In this document: piece after piece, positions 36,816 to 46,777 of the stretch
Layout: each line of letters opens with the position of its first letter
Position numbering within the stretch: the first letter of the stretch is position 1
Source of the DNA: Sphingomonadaceae bacterium
GTDB lineage: Bacteria > Pseudomonadota > Alphaproteobacteria > Sphingomonadales > Sphingomonadaceae
Reading direction: 5' to 3'
Assembly (NCBI GenBank): GCA_027533105.1
Contig: JAPZTW010000002.1
Span: 62,001 to 126,000, forward strand
Length of the DNA stretch: 64,000 nucleotides
The notes under the pieces: generated by a model
What the model was told of the DNA's origin: nothing
The model's database searches: none
What the model saw: only the letters and a program-made list of their open reading frames with translations
Translations under genes and position numbers: made by a program

Positions 36816-36843
36816 GCCGCACCATTGCACGGCAGCCTTTTTT
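36816..36843 (+). terminator. Possible weak terminator before moaC
   Basis: A short stem GCCG (36816-36819) with CGGC (36830-36833) is followed by AGCC and six T residues (36838-36843). The stem is only 4 bp, so this is a weak candidate. The rest of the 160-bp gap 36737-36896 shows no gene and no recognisable riboswitch. Confidence 0.25.
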
Positions 36844-36896
36844 GCGCCTGAACAGTGGTCCATGTGGTCCACGCCCGGCGCGAAGGGATTGCCCCG

Positions 36897-37367
36897 ATGA
36901 GCCTCACGCACCTTGATGGGGCCGGCAACGCCGCGATGGTCGATGTCTCGGCCAAGCAGGATACTCTGCGCGAGGCCGTGGCCGAAGGCCGGATCACCAT
37001 GTCGGCCGAGGCGCTTGCCGCGATCCGGGAAGGCGCAGTCAAGAAGGGCGATGTCCTCGCCACGGCGCGGATCGCCGGGATCATGGCCGCGAAGAAGACC
37101 AGCGAACTGATCCCGCTGTGCCATCCGCTGATGCTGTCCAAGGTGGCGGTGGACTTCGCCTTCGAGGATGACGGGATCCGGGTCACCGCCCTTGCCTGCC
37201 TGTCCGGCCCGACGGGCGTGGAAATGGAAGCTCTTACAGCAGCTTCGGTCGCACTCCTGACAATTTACGATATGGCCAAGGCGCTCGACAAGGGCATGGT
37301 GATCGGCGGGGTGCGCCTGCTGGAAAAGCGCGGCGGCAAGTCGGGCGACTGGCGGGCGGAGGCCTGA
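36897..37367 (+). CDS. moaC: Cyclic pyranopterin monophosphate synthase
   Basis: A 156-aa enzyme of molybdenum cofactor synthesis that converts 3',8-cyclo-GTP to cPMP. Motifs: [38 protein letters not shown] (catalytic Lys and His), [20 protein letters not shown] and the C-terminal [12 protein letters not shown]. The start at ATG 36897 matches the family N-terminus ([15 protein letters not shown]). Its stop overlaps the moeA start (TGATG). Confidence 0.97.
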   Translation: MSLTHLDGAGNAAMVDVSAKQDTLREAVAEGRITMSAEALAAIREGAVKKGDVLATARIAGIMAAKKTSELIPLCHPLMLSKVAVDFAFEDDGIRVTALACLSGPTGVEMEALTAASVALLTIYDMAKALDKGMVIGGVRLLEKRGGKSGDWRAEA

Positions 37368-38581
37368 TGCCCGAACCGCTGAACGCTCCCCTGCCGCTGG
37401 AGGAAGCCCAGGCCCGGCTGCTCGCCCTGGCCGAGCCATTGCCGATTGAGCGGGTTGATCCGCCCTCGGCGCTGGGGCGCTGGCTGGCCGAGCCGCTGGT
37501 GGCCGAACGGACCCAGCCGGCCTGCGATGTTTCGGCGATGGATGGCTATGCCGTGGCCGCCGACGACCTAGCTGGTCCCTGGCAGGTGATCGGGGAAAGC
37601 GCCGCCGGCCATCCCTTTGCCGGCTTTGTTGGTCCGGGCCAGGCGGTACGGATCTCGACAGGGGCGGTCCTGCCCGATGGGGCCGGGGCCGTAGTGGTGC
37701 AGGAAGACGTGGCGCGTGAGGATGACCGGCTGGTGCTGACCGGGGCCGGACCCGAGATGCCCGGAAAACACATCCGCCGGGCCGGAGCGGACTTCGCCAC
37801 CGGCAAGGTGCTGGCCACGCTCGGCAGCCGGCTCGGCCCGGCCCATGTTGCCCTGGCCCTGGCTGCCGGGCGGCGACTGGTGGCGGTGCGGCGGCTGCCG
37901 CGCCTCGCGATTATCGACAGCGGCGATGAACTGGCCGCCGACCCAGGCGATTGCGCCGCGCACCAGGTGCCGGCCAGCAACGGCGCGATGCTGGCCGCCC
38001 TTGCCGCCGCTGTGCCTTGCGAAGTCACCCGGCACGGACCGGTGGCCGACCGGCTCGACGCGTTGACCGCCGCACTCGATGCCGCTGCCCCGGCCGATGT
38101 GATCGTCACCAGCGGCGGGGCATCGGTGGGCGATCACGATCTGGTCATCCCCGCGCTAAAGGCCTGGGGCGCCGAACTCGATTTCTGGAAAGTGGCGATC
38201 AAGCCGGGCAAGCCGCTGCTGGTCGCGCGGCGCGGGCGGCAGCTGGTGATTGGCCTGCCGGGTAACCCGGTGTCGAGCTTCGTCACGGCCTGGCTGTTCC
38301 TGCTGCCGCTGCTGCGCCAGCTTTCAGGAGCCGCAGAGGCCCTGCCCGTCACCCGCCGCGCCCTGCTGGCCGAAGCCTTGCCCGCCGGGGGCGACCGGCG
38401 CGAATTCCTGCGCGGGCTGTGGGATGGCGAAACGGTAGTGCCGGGATTGGTGCAGGACAGCGGCGCCCTGGCGGCCCTCGCAAGCGCCAATACTCTGATC
38501 GATCGCCCCGCCCATGCCCCGGTGCTGCCCGCCGGAATGCCGGTGACCATCTATCCGCTCGAAAATGGCGGCATTGCCTGA
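37367..38581 (+). CDS. moeA: Molybdopterin molybdenumtransferase
   Basis: A 404-aa enzyme that inserts molybdate into adenylated molybdopterin. Motifs: PACDVSAMDGYAVAADD (domain III entrance), RISTGAVLPDGAGAVVVQED, RLAIIDSGDEL, the MoeA/MogA motif VTSGGASVGDHDLV and IKPGKPLL...GLPGNPVSSFV. It is coupled to moaC by a one-base overlap. Downstream lies the lexA control region. Confidence 0.97.
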   Translation: MPEPLNAPLPLEEAQARLLALAEPLPIERVDPPSALGRWLAEPLVAERTQPACDVSAMDGYAVAADDLAGPWQVIGESAAGHPFAGFVGPGQAVRISTGAVLPDGAGAVVVQEDVAREDDRLVLTGAGPEMPGKHIRRAGADFATGKVLATLGSRLGPAHVALALAAGRRLVAVRRLPRLAIIDSGDELAADPGDCAAHQVPASNGAMLAALAAAVPCEVTRHGPVADRLDALTAALDAAAPADVIVTSGGASVGDHDLVIPALKAWGAELDFWKVAIKPGKPLLVARRGRQLVIGLPGNPVSSFVTAWLFLLPLLRQLSGAAEALPVTRRALLAEALPAGGDRREFLRGLWDGETVVPGLVQDSGALAALASANTLIDRPAHAPVLPAGMPVTIYPLENGGIA

Positions 38582-38620
38582 CTTGCCTTGGCTTGACTCG
38601 GATTCGAATGTTGCTTAGTT

Positions 38621-38635
38621 GTTCCACATTCGTTC
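38621..38635 (+). promoter_or_regulatory. SOS box 1 (LexA operator)
   Basis: A perfect alphaproteobacterial SOS box, GTTC-N7-GTTC (GTTC 38621-38624 and 38632-38635), 58-72 bp upstream of the lexA start. LexA of this group recognises this direct repeat rather than the E. coli CTGT-N8-ACAG palindrome. It implies autoregulation of lexA. Confidence 0.85.
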
Positions 38636-38638
38636 ACT

Positions 38639-38653
38639 GAACGGCACGGGAAC
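38639..38653 (-). promoter_or_regulatory. SOS box 2 (LexA operator, opposite orientation)
   Basis: GAAC-N7-GAAC (GAAC 38639-38642 and 38650-38653) is the reverse-complement form of the same motif, 3 bp beyond box 1. The pair forms two face-to-face operators in 33 bp. Double operators can tighten autorepression of lexA. Confidence 0.8.
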
Positions 38654-38692
38654 ATCTTGGGCGTCCTGGCCGCGAATGGGAGGTTTTTGGCG

Positions 38693-39382
38693 ATGCTGAC
38701 CCGCAAGCAGCACGAACTGATCCGGTTCATCCAGGTCCGGCTTGAAGAGACCGGGGTCTCCCCTTCGTTCGAGGAAATGAAGGAAGCGCTCGACCTCAAG
38801 TCGAAGTCGGGTGTGCACCGCCTGATCTCGGCGCTGGAAGAGCGCGGCTTCATCCGCCGCCTGCCCAACCGCGCCCGCGCGCTGGAAGTGCTGCGCCAGC
38901 CGGAAGACGTGACCAACAAGGCTCCGACCAAGGCCGCGAACAGCAATTCGGCAGCCGCGGTGATCCGCCCGCCCGAGGCCAAGCCCGCCCCGGCCAACGA
39001 TGTGATCGAGATTCCGCTGCATGGCCGGATCGCGGCCGGTGTGCCGATCGAGGCCCTCGAAACCAGCGCCACCCTGCCCGTACCCGCCGCTCTGCTCGGG
39101 GCGGGCGAGCACTACGCGCTGGAAGTGTCCGGGGATTCGATGATCGAGGCCGGGATTCTCGACGGTGACTATGCCCTGATCCGCAAGACCGATACCGCCC
39201 GCGATGGCGAAATCGTCGTCGCGCTGGTACGGGGTGAGGAAGCGACGCTCAAGTACCTGCGGCGCGAGAACGGCATGGTCCGGCTCGATCCGGCCAATGC
39301 CGCCTATGAACCGCAGATCTATCGCCCCGGCGAAGTGCTGGTGCAGGGCAAGCTGGCCGGCCTGCTGCGCCGTTATCACTGA
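38693..39382 (+). CDS. lexA: SOS-response repressor LexA
   Basis: A 229-aa protein. The winged helix DNA-binding domain is [30 protein letters not shown]...[20 protein letters not shown] 45-residue linker follows. The self-cleavage site is A115-G116 in [10 protein letters not shown], and the catalytic dyad is S149 (SGDSM) and K187 (EATLKYL). The linker is longer than in E. coli LexA (202 aa), as usual for alphaproteobacteria. ATG 38693 has GGGAGG upstream. It ends tail-to-tail with comEC, overlapping by 7 bp. Confidence 0.97.
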   Translation: MLTRKQHELIRFIQVRLEETGVSPSFEEMKEALDLKSKSGVHRLISALEERGFIRRLPNRARALEVLRQPEDVTNKAPTKAANSNSAAAVIRPPEAKPAPANDVIEIPLHGRIAAGVPIEALETSATLPVPAALLGAGEHYALEVSGDSMIEAGILDGDYALIRKTDTARDGEIVVALVRGEEATLKYLRRENGMVRLDPANAAYEPQIYRPGEVLVQGKLAGLLRRYH

Positions 39383-41589
39383 GGTTTGGGTACTCCGGTG
39401 CGGGGCCGCCGTGGTGGCGGCTCCGGCCACCAGCCGTGTTCACCCTGGCTATCGGCTACGCGGCTAATGGACTGGTCGGAAAGGTCGATCGCCAAGCCCC
39501 CGCTGCGTTCCAGATAGCGCCGGTCGGCCTTGAGCCAGCGCGGACGGCAGGACCGGGGCAGCCAGCGGTCGGACACGACGATGTCGACCCGTTCGCAGGC
39601 TGCGGCAAGGTCGCGCTCGGCAAAGCGGTCGCGGGTGCGGGTCAGCAGCAGGGTCCAGTCCCGTCCGCCCCGCGCCAGCCTGACCACGCAAAGGTCTGCG
39701 TTGCAGCGGGCACCGGGCCAGTCATCGAGGCTACGGGTCGCGCCATCCATCCCCGCCAGCTCGAGCAGGGTGTCGCGGGCATAGCTGCCGCGCCCCTCGC
39801 GCAGGACCAGCAGTTCGCCAGGCACCGCGCCGGTCAGGCCGACATGGCGGCCATCGCCCGATACCAGCAGGTCGGGCGGCTCGAGCAGGGTCAGCGACAG
39901 CGCGCCCAGCCCGGCCGGAACCAGTCCCCACAGCCGCACCCGCCCGCTCCACAAGGCCAGCCAGATGCCCCCCGCCACGAACAGCAGGAACGCCCCCCGC
40001 CCCATCGCCGGCATGGTCGATAGAGCGCCTGGCTGGCTGGCGGTGAAGTGCGCCAGCGCCAGCAGCGCCTCCAGCGACTTGCCCGCCAGCCACCAGACCG
40101 GCGCGCCCAGCCCGACCGTGTCGGCCAGCAAGGCGAGCGCGATCAGCGGCATCGAGACAAAGGTCGTCAGCGGGATCGCCACCACATTGGCCAGGGCGCC
40201 ATAGACCCCGGACTGATGGAAATGGAACAACCCGATCGGCATCAGCACCAGCTCGATCACCACCCCGGTGAGCAGCAGCATGGCCAGGTTGCGACCCGCC
40301 CGGGCCAGCCAGCTCTCCTCGCGCGGGGCCAGGAAAGCGCGTACCCCGGCGGTCCCGCTGAGGGCGACAATCGCGATCACGGCGGCAAAGCTCATCTGGA
40401 AGCTGGGGCCGACCAGCGCCTCGGGCCAGAACACCAGCACCACGAAGGCCGCCACCGCCACCATCCGCAGCGACAGCGCCTCACGCCCCAGCGCCAGGGC
40501 GATCAGGACCAGCAGGGCGGCGATGCAGGATCGCACCGTCGGCACCTCGGCCCCGGTCAGCAGGGTATAGCCGATCCCGGTCAGCGCCCCGCCCGCCGCC
40601 GCGACCAGCGGCAGCCGCACCCGCAGCGCCAGCCAGGGCCACAGCGCCCCCAGCTTGAGGATCAGCAGGTAAGCCGCCGCGATCACCGCGCTGACATGCA
40701 GCCCGCTGATCGACAGGAGGTGCGCCAGCCCCGAATTGCGCATCGCCTCTTCATCAGCTTCCGGGATCGCCCCCCGGTCGCCGCTGGCATAGGCGGCGGC
40801 AATCGCGCCGGGCGTGCCGGGCAAGGCCGCGCGCACATGGGCGGAAAGCGACTGCTGCAGGCCGGACAAGCCACCACCCGTCCCCGGCCGGATCACCGTC
40901 ACCCCATCCAGCGCGCTGCCGGTCGCCGCGATCCCCTGAAACCAGGCAGCGCGGGCAAAATCATAGCCGCCGGGCAGCATCGGCGGCGCGGGCGGGATCA
41001 GCCGGGCGCGCAGCCGCACCTCGGCCCCGGGGCGCAAGGCCTTGCTGTCCTGTGCCAGCGGCACGTTGATCCGCGCCTTGATCGCCCGGCCGCTGGCCGG
41101 ATCGCGGGTGGCGAGCAGCAGGCGCACCCGCCCCTCGGCCGGTTGCTCCTGCCGGGCCAGCACCGTGCCCCCGATCTCCGCCACTTGCGGGCGCGCAATC
41201 GGTGCCGCGCCGACCAGTTCGGACTTGAGCCAGACATGCCCGCACCCCAGCCCCACCGCGAGCGCCAGCGCCACCATGGCCTGCCGCAGATAGGGATAGC
41301 GCCCACCGCTCCGCAGCAGGACCAATGCGGCCAGCGCCACCAGCCCGCAGCCAACCAGCAGCGCCAGCCACAGGCCCGGCGTCGGCAGGGCGAACCAGGC
41401 GGCGATGCCCCCGCCAAAGGCCACGACCAGCCAGGGCGCGCGATCGAAGCCGACCCGCGCCAGGAAGGCCTCAATGGTCGTAAGTCCGCTTGCCAACTCG
41501 GCGCGCTTGCGCCAAGGGCCATGCTGCATTGCAGCGTCCCCTTGCGGGTTGGCGCCAAGGGGCACTTCGGGCAGGGCTTCGTAGGCCAT
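39376..41589 (-). CDS. comEC: ComEC/Rec2-family DNA-uptake channel protein
   Basis: A polytopic membrane protein of about 737 aa. An N-terminal DUF4131 region with membrane helices ([17 protein letters not shown]...) and an OB-like periplasmic domain ([23 protein letters not shown]) come first. The competence core follows, with [37 protein letters not shown] and [11 protein letters not shown]. The C-terminal beta-lactamase-like part lacks the HxHxDH metal motif, so nuclease activity there is doubtful. It would carry DNA across the inner membrane. ATG 41589 avoids overlapping gltX; a start at 41652 would overlap it by 46 bp. Confidence 0.88.
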   Translation of the reverse strand: MAYEALPEVPLGANPQGDAAMQHGPWRKRAELASGLTTIEAFLARVGFDRAPWLVVAFGGGIAAWFALPTPGLWLALLVGCGLVALAALVLLRSGGRYPYLRQAMVALALAVGLGCGHVWLKSELVGAAPIARPQVAEIGGTVLARQEQPAEGRVRLLLATRDPASGRAIKARINVPLAQDSKALRPGAEVRLRARLIPPAPPMLPGGYDFARAAWFQGIAATGSALDGVTVIRPGTGGGLSGLQQSLSAHVRAALPGTPGAIAAAYASGDRGAIPEADEEAMRNSGLAHLLSISGLHVSAVIAAAYLLILKLGALWPWLALRVRLPLVAAAGGALTGIGYTLLTGAEVPTVRSCIAALLVLIALALGREALSLRMVAVAAFVVLVFWPEALVGPSFQMSFAAVIAIVALSGTAGVRAFLAPREESWLARAGRNLAMLLLTGVVIELVLMPIGLFHFHQSGVYGALANVVAIPLTTFVSMPLIALALLADTVGLGAPVWWLAGKSLEALLALAHFTASQPGALSTMPAMGRGAFLLFVAGGIWLALWSGRVRLWGLVPAGLGALSLTLLEPPDLLVSGDGRHVGLTGAVPGELLVLREGRGSYARDTLLELAGMDGATRSLDDWPGARCNADLCVVRLARGGRDWTLLLTRTRDRFAERDLAAACERVDIVVSDRWLPRSCRPRWLKADRRYLERSGGLAIDLSDQSISRVADSQGEHGWWPEPPPRRPRTGVPKPQ

Positions 41590-41606
41590 GCCGATGAGAA
41601 GACAGG

Positions 41607-43061
41607 ATGGAACGGGTAATGGCAAGTACCGGTGAAACAAGCGAAAAGGCAACGGGGCGCCCGGTCGTTACCCGCTTTGCGCCTTCGCCCACCGGCTATC
41701 TCCACATCGGCGGGGCGCGCACGGCGCTGTTCAACTGGCTCTATGCCCGCCATCATGGCGGCACCTATCTGCTGCGGATCGAGGATACCGACCGCGCCCG
41801 CTCGACCGAACCGGCGATTGCCGCGATCTTCGATGGTCTGGAATGGCTGGGGCTGGCCGGCGATGAGACTGCCACGTTCCAGTTCGCCCGCTCCGATCGC
41901 CATGCCGAGGTGGCGCACCAGCTGCTGGCCGCTGGTCATGCCTATCGCTGCTACCTGACGCCTGAAGAGCTGACTGCCCGCCGCGAAGCCGCCCAGGCCG
42001 AACGCCGCACCTTCCGCATCGACAGCGAATGGCGCGATGCCGACCCGACCTCATGGCCTGCGGACAAGCCTTTCGTCGTGCGGATCAAGGCCCCGCGCGA
42101 GGGCGAGACGGTGATCGACGACCAGGTTCAGGGCCGGGTCACGGTCAGCAATGCCGAGCTGGACGACTTCGTCCTGCTCCGCTCGGACGGCACGCCCACC
42201 TACATGCTGGCCGTGGTGGTCGACGATCATGATATGGGTGTGACCCACGTGATCCGCGGTGACGATCACCTCAACAACGCCTTCCGTCAGCTGGCGATCA
42301 TCCGCCACATGGGCTGGCCGGAACCGGTCTATGCCCATGTCCCGCTGATCCACGGTCATGACGGGGCCAAGCTGTCCAAGCGGCACGGCGCGCTGGGCGT
42401 CGATGCCTATCGTGACGAACTGGGCATCCTGCCGGAAGCCATGTTCAATTACCTGCTGCGGCTCGGTTGGGGACACGGCGACGAGGAAATCATCAGCCGC
42501 GACCAGGCGGTGGAATGGTTCGATATTGCCCATGTCGGCAAGAGCCCGTCGCGCTTCGACCTCGCCAAGTTGCAGAACCTCAATGGCCACTACCTGCGCG
42601 AGGCCGACGACGTGCGGCTGGCCGCGCTGGTCGCCCCGCGCATGACCGGGCCGGTGGACGAGGCGCTGCTGGCGCGGGCCATGCCGGTGCTGAAAGTGCG
42701 CGCCAAGGATCTCAACGAGCTGGCAGCCGGTGCCGCCTTCCTGTTCGCCCAGCGTCCGCTGACGATCGAGGACAAGGCCGCGGCCCTGCTGACCGACGAG
42801 GCGCGGGCCCTGCTGGGCCGGATCCACGCCCGGATCGAGGCGCAAAACGACTGGACTCTGGAAGGGCTGGAGGCCAGTCTCAAGGCAATGGCGGAGGAGC
42901 TTGGCCTCGGTCTCGGAAAGCTTGCGCAACCCCTGCGGGCCGCGCTAACGGGCCAGACAACCTCCCCGGGTATTTTCGACGTATTGGTTCTGCTTGGTCG
43001 GGACGAGAGCCTGGCGCGGATTGCCGCCCAGTCGATCCCGGCCGGTGCGGCGCAGGATTGA
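41607..43061 (+). CDS. gltX: Glutamyl-tRNA synthetase
   Basis: A 484-aa class I synthetase. HIGH-type motif in [19 protein letters not shown] (residues 25-43), [34 protein letters not shown], and the KMSKS-type motif [11 protein letters not shown]. The C-terminal anticodon-binding domain ends [15 protein letters not shown]. Alphaproteobacteria often charge both tRNA-Glu and tRNA-Gln with this enzyme and amidate the latter. The start may be ATG 41607 or 41619. It is divergent from comEC across 17 bp. Confidence 0.97.
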   Translation: MERVMASTGETSEKATGRPVVTRFAPSPTGYLHIGGARTALFNWLYARHHGGTYLLRIEDTDRARSTEPAIAAIFDGLEWLGLAGDETATFQFARSDRHAEVAHQLLAAGHAYRCYLTPEELTARREAAQAERRTFRIDSEWRDADPTSWPADKPFVVRIKAPREGETVIDDQVQGRVTVSNAELDDFVLLRSDGTPTYMLAVVVDDHDMGVTHVIRGDDHLNNAFRQLAIIRHMGWPEPVYAHVPLIHGHDGAKLSKRHGALGVDAYRDELGILPEAMFNYLLRLGWGHGDEEIISRDQAVEWFDIAHVGKSPSRFDLAKLQNLNGHYLREADDVRLAALVAPRMTGPVDEALLARAMPVLKVRAKDLNELAAGAAFLFAQRPLTIEDKAAALLTDEARALLGRIHARIEAQNDWTLEGLEASLKAMAEELGLGLGKLAQPLRAALTGQTTSPGIFDVLVLLGRDESLARIAAQSIPAGAAQD

Positions 43062-43074
43062 AGGAGCAAGACAG

Positions 43075-44358
43075 GTGGGCAACCAGGTTAAACTGAACGC
43101 GAACGGCCAGGATTTCGAATACCCGGTGCTGTCGGGCAGCGTCGGTCCGGACGTGATCGATATCCGCAAGCTCTATGGCCAGACCGGCATGTTCACCTTC
43201 GATCCGGGCTTCACCAGCACGGCGAGCTGCGAATCGGCGCTGACCTATATCGATGGCGATGAAGGCGTGCTGCTGCACCGCGGCTATCCGATCGGCCAGC
43301 TGGCCGAGGATTCCAGCTTCATGGAAGTCTCCTACCTGCTGCTGAACGGCGAACTGCCCAGCCAGGCCGAACTGGCTGACTTCACCCGCACCATTACCCG
43401 CCACACCATGCTGCACGAGCAGCTCGCCACCTTCTATCGCGGGTTCCGCCGCGATGCGCACCCGATGGCGATCATGTGCGGTGTGGTCGGCGCACTGTCG
43501 GCCTTCTACCACGACAGCACCGACATTGCCGATCCGATGCAGCGCAAGATCGCCAGCCACCGCCTGATCGCCAAGATGCCGACGATCGCGGCCATGGCCT
43601 ACAAGTATTCGGTCGGCCAGCCGTTCGTCTATCCGGACAACAACCTGTCCTACACCGGCAACTTCCTGAAGATGACCTTCGGCGTCCCGGCCGAGGAATA
43701 CGAAGTGATCCCGGCGGTGGAACGCGCGATGGACCGGATCTTCATCCTCCACGCCGACCACGAGCAGAACGCCTCGACCAGCACCGTGCGCCTCGCCGGT
43801 TCGTCGGGCGCCAACCCGTTTGCCTGCATCGCGGCGGGGATCGCCTGCCTGTGGGGTCCGGCGCATGGCGGCGCGAATGAAGCTGCGCTCAACATGCTCA
43901 AGGAAATCGGCACGCCGGACAAGATCCCGCACTACATCGAGCGCGCCAAGGACAAGAACGATCCGTTCCGCCTGATGGGCTTCGGCCACCGCGTCTACAA
44001 GAACTATGACCCGCGCGCGACGGTGATGCAGAAGACCGTGCGCGAAGTGTTCGACGCGCTGAAGGTCACCGATCCGCTGTTCGAAACCGCGCTGCGGCTG
44101 GAAGAGATCGCGCTGAACGATCCATACTTCATCGAGAAGAAGCTGTTCCCCAACGTGGACTTCTACTCGGGGATCATCCTCTCGGCGATCGGCTTCCCCA
44201 CCACCATGTTCACCGCGCTGTTCGCCCTGGCCCGCACGGTCGGCTGGGTGGCCCAGTGGAACGAAATGATCAGCGACCCCGGCCAGAAGATCGGGCGTCC
44301 GCGCCAGCTCTACACCGGCCCGACCCAGCGGGATTACGTACCGCTGAGCCAGCGCTGA
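43075..44358 (+). CDS. gltA: Citrate synthase
   Basis: A 427-aa hexameric-type citrate synthase, first enzyme of the TCA cycle. Catalytic residues: His in [12 protein letters not shown], His in [15 protein letters not shown] and Asp in [10 protein letters not shown]. The N-terminal [23 protein letters not shown] is typical of the Gram-negative NADH-sensitive type. The start is GTG 43075, supported by AAGGAG at 43061-43066; it lies 13 bp after the gltX stop. It converges on the histidine-kinase-like gene with only 10 bp between them. Confidence 0.97.
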   Translation: MGNQVKLNANGQDFEYPVLSGSVGPDVIDIRKLYGQTGMFTFDPGFTSTASCESALTYIDGDEGVLLHRGYPIGQLAEDSSFMEVSYLLLNGELPSQAELADFTRTITRHTMLHEQLATFYRGFRRDAHPMAIMCGVVGALSAFYHDSTDIADPMQRKIASHRLIAKMPTIAAMAYKYSVGQPFVYPDNNLSYTGNFLKMTFGVPAEEYEVIPAVERAMDRIFILHADHEQNASTSTVRLAGSSGANPFACIAAGIACLWGPAHGGANEAALNMLKEIGTPDKIPHYIERAKDKNDPFRLMGFGHRVYKNYDPRATVMQKTVREVFDALKVTDPLFETALRLEEIALNDPYFIEKKLFPNVDFYSGIILSAIGFPTTMFTALFALARTVGWVAQWNEMISDPGQKIGRPRQLYTGPTQRDYVPLSQR

Positions 44359-44368
44359 GCTTTACATA

Positions 44369-45796
44369 TCAGCCATTTGAGTGATCCTCCTCGTGCCCCG
44401 TCGTCGGACGGAGCGCGAGGAGATCGGCCGGCACCTCGAGGATAAACCGCGCGCCCTGTCCCAGGGCGCTTTCCACGGTCAGGTCCCCGCCCATGGCGCG
44501 CGCGAGGCGGCGCGAGATATAGAGGCCGAGGCCCGATCCGCCATCCTCGCCGCTGCGGCCCAGGCGTTCGAACTTCTCGAAGACGCGGGCCTGCTGCTCG
44601 GGGCTGAGGCCCGGGCCCTGATCGGCCACGATCAGCCTTGCGCGGGCGCCGGCGTCCTCCAGCCTGATCCAGATCTGCGAGTTCTCGGGCGAATAGCGGA
44701 TCGCGTTGCCGACGAGGTTGAGCAGCACCTGCAGAACCCGGCGAAACTCGGCGATCGCGGGCAAGTGCTCGCCGAGGCGCGGCGCATCGATCGTGATCCC
44801 GCGTTCGGCAGCGCGTACGCCAAGGATGCCCGCCGCCCGGCGCGCCACGTCAGCCAGGTCAATGCGGTCAGGCGCAGTGTTGAACTCTTCGGATTCGACC
44901 ACTTCCAGGTCAGCCAGATCTTCCACCAGCGAAAGCAGGTGCTGCCCGGCCGCGGCGATATCGGCGGCATAGGCGGCATATTCCTCGGCCAGCGGCCCCG
45001 CCAGCCGCGTGCGGATGGTCTCGGCATTGGCGATGATCCGGGCGATCGGCTGGCGCAGCACCGGGGCGATGTCGCGGCCAACCGGACCCGGTTCGTTGCT
45101 GGGCATGGCCGACGGACTGCGCGGGCGCTGAGGCACTAAGGCGGGTGCCTCTTGCGAAGTCAGGCACAGCTCGAAGCCGCGCAGGGCACCATCGGCGCCC
45201 GCTTCGGGCAGCAGCGTCGCGCGCCAGCTGCGCGGTGATCCGGCCACTTCGATCTGCGCACCGTCCAGCAACCGCCAATGGAGCGGCTGATGATGATCGC
45301 TGCCGGCCACCGTCACGAAATCGGTCCAGGGCTGCCCCACGCCGGCAGCCATGGCTGCGGCGAGGTCGGCTAGGTCTGGCGCAGCGGCATCGACGGCGAG
45401 GACCCCCTGGGCCGCATCCAGCCGGGCGGTCAATTCGGCCACCGTGCGATCGATCGCCGCGCGGCGCTGGGCCGTTTCGGTCGGATCTTCCGGTGCCAGC
45501 GGGCTCGCCTGCCAATTGGAGACGACTATGTTGCAGACGCCTGTTGCGGGGTCTGGTTCAACCTCGACCCAGGCTTGGATCTGGTCCTGACCATCGTTGG
45601 CCATGATCCGGCGGGCCAGCCTGAGACCCAGCGAACGTGCCTTCGCCACAAGCTCGGCCAGCGCCGGGATGGCCAGCGGCCCGGGCAGCTCTCCGCCGCA
45701 GCGGCGCTGCAGCCCGGCCAGCGGCTCATCCGCCGCGGTCAGGCAATCGCGCGCGTCGCACTGGGCGCGAGCCTGCCAGGCACCACCTTCAGCCAA
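44369..45796 (-). CDS. Histidine-kinase-like protein lacking the phosphoacceptor histidine
   Basis: A 475-aa protein without membrane segments. Residues 1-220 are a PAS-like sensory region. The dimerisation helix at 242-262 reads DIAPVLRQPIARIIANAE, where kinases have xxxHELRxPLxxIxxxxE: the phosphorylated His is Pro245. The ATPase domain is intact: N-box LLNLVGNAIRYS (N364), G1 VADQGPGL (D392), F-box VFEKFERLG and G2 GGSGLGLYISRR. It can bind ATP but should not autophosphorylate on His, so it is either a pseudokinase or acts on a partner. The start is TTG 45796, three bases after the preceding stop. Confidence 0.85.
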   Translation of the reverse strand: MAEGGAWQARAQCDARDCLTAADEPLAGLQRRCGGELPGPLAIPALAELVAKARSLGLRLARRIMANDGQDQIQAWVEVEPDPATGVCNIVVSNWQASPLAPEDPTETAQRRAAIDRTVAELTARLDAAQGVLAVDAAAPDLADLAAAMAAGVGQPWTDFVTVAGSDHHQPLHWRLLDGAQIEVAGSPRSWRATLLPEAGADGALRGFELCLTSQEAPALVPQRPRSPSAMPSNEPGPVGRDIAPVLRQPIARIIANAETIRTRLAGPLAEEYAAYAADIAAAGQHLLSLVEDLADLEVVESEEFNTAPDRIDLADVARRAAGILGVRAAERGITIDAPRLGEHLPAIAEFRRVLQVLLNLVGNAIRYSPENSQIWIRLEDAGARARLIVADQGPGLSPEQQARVFEKFERLGRSGEDGGSGLGLYISRRLARAMGGDLTVESALGQGARFILEVPADLLALRPTTGHEEDHSNG

Positions 45797-45799
45797 GGT

Positions 45800-46765
45800 T
45801 CAGCCCCCCGCAGTGACCGCGCGCGCCAGCAAGGCTGCGGCGCGATCAGCCCCAAGCTGCTCGAAACCTTCCGGCAGGGCGATGTCGGGGTGAATGGCCA
45901 GGAACTGCTCCTCCACCATCTCGACCCGTGCCCCCGCCGCCCGCAGGGCCAGCGCCAGCCGGGCCAGCTGGGTCTCATTGGTGGACAGCGCCGCCAGGTC
46001 GCGATCGATCCCGGCGCCCAGCGCCAGCGCGGTCAGAAACAGGCCCACGCCGGCATGGCTGATCGACAGCGCCGCACTGGCCCCGCCGGCCAGCCCCATC
46101 ACCAGTCGGGTCATCAGGCCAATCCGCGATCGCCCTTCATCGTAATTCGCCCGCAGCGTCGCGACAGCCCGTTCGATCGCCTCGACCGGAGCATCGATCG
46201 TCCGCAAGGCTTCCAGCGCAAGGTGAAACAGTTCGGGCGGCAATTCGCCCAGCGCCACCTGCATGCGGCGCTGCGCCTGGGCAAAGCGGACCTGCGCCGC
46301 CAGCAGCGCCATCCCGCCGCTCGCCTGCCCGCTATCGGTCGAGGCAATCAGCGACTGCAACAGGGGGGACAGGGCCGGATCGACGGCCAACCGGGCCTGC
46401 AAGCGTTCGGTCAGCTGCCATTCGACAGCCAGGGCATGCAGATGGGCCAGGAATGGGGCCTGTGCGGCCAGTCGCTGTTGCAGCGGCTGGACCAGGTCTG
46501 TCGCATAGTCCCGGCTGGCGAAGCCCGCGCCGGCATCGTCCAGCGCGTCGAGCAGCTGGGTGGCGACATGGGCCGACATCCCGCGCAACCGGGCGATGAT
46601 CTCGTCACTGAACAGCGAATGATCGTCGTTGGCCAGCAGATGACGCAGGATCGGCGCAATCGTACCGATCACGGCGTCACCGTGCGTCAGCTCGTCGCGC
46701 AGGACGGCTTCCACCGCGGCGTCGGGTCTGGCCTGGACGTTCGTCTCACTCATCCCATCGGCCAT
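45800..46765 (-). CDS. Helical cytoplasmic protein of unknown function (HK-linked)
   Basis: A 321-aa mostly alpha-helical protein. It has an acidic N-terminus (MADGMSETNVQARPDAAVEAV), repeated helices (LFSDEIIARLRGMSAHVATQLLDAL), and a Gly/Ala-rich hydrophobic patch near 240-270 (RLVMGLAGGASAALSISHAGVGLFLTALAL) that could be a hairpin or amphipathic. It is 3 bp from the histidine-kinase-like gene and 12 bp after the membrane-protein gene. A second ATG is at 46753. It is not recognised; its place next to a His-less kinase suggests that it is part of the same signalling unit. Confidence 0.72.
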   Translation of the reverse strand: MADGMSETNVQARPDAAVEAVLRDELTHGDAVIGTIAPILRHLLANDDHSLFSDEIIARLRGMSAHVATQLLDALDDAGAGFASRDYATDLVQPLQQRLAAQAPFLAHLHALAVEWQLTERLQARLAVDPALSPLLQSLIASTDSGQASGGMALLAAQVRFAQAQRRMQVALGELPPELFHLALEALRTIDAPVEAIERAVATLRANYDEGRSRIGLMTRLVMGLAGGASAALSISHAGVGLFLTALALGAGIDRDLAALSTNETQLARLALALRAAGARVEMVEEQFLAIHPDIALPEGFEQLGADRAAALLARAVTAGG

Positions 46766-46777
46766 AGCCGGGTTTGG

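Noticed and set aside
36737..36896. Molybdenum-cofactor riboswitch before moaC
   Set aside because: The gap lacks the paired elements of the MOCO RNA motif as far as can be seen; only a weak 4-bp stem with a T run is present.
40048..41619. 523-codon open frame on the plus strand across comEC
   Set aside because: The translation is almost all Gln/Arg/Pro/His/Gly low-complexity sequence, as expected for the complement of a membrane-protein gene.
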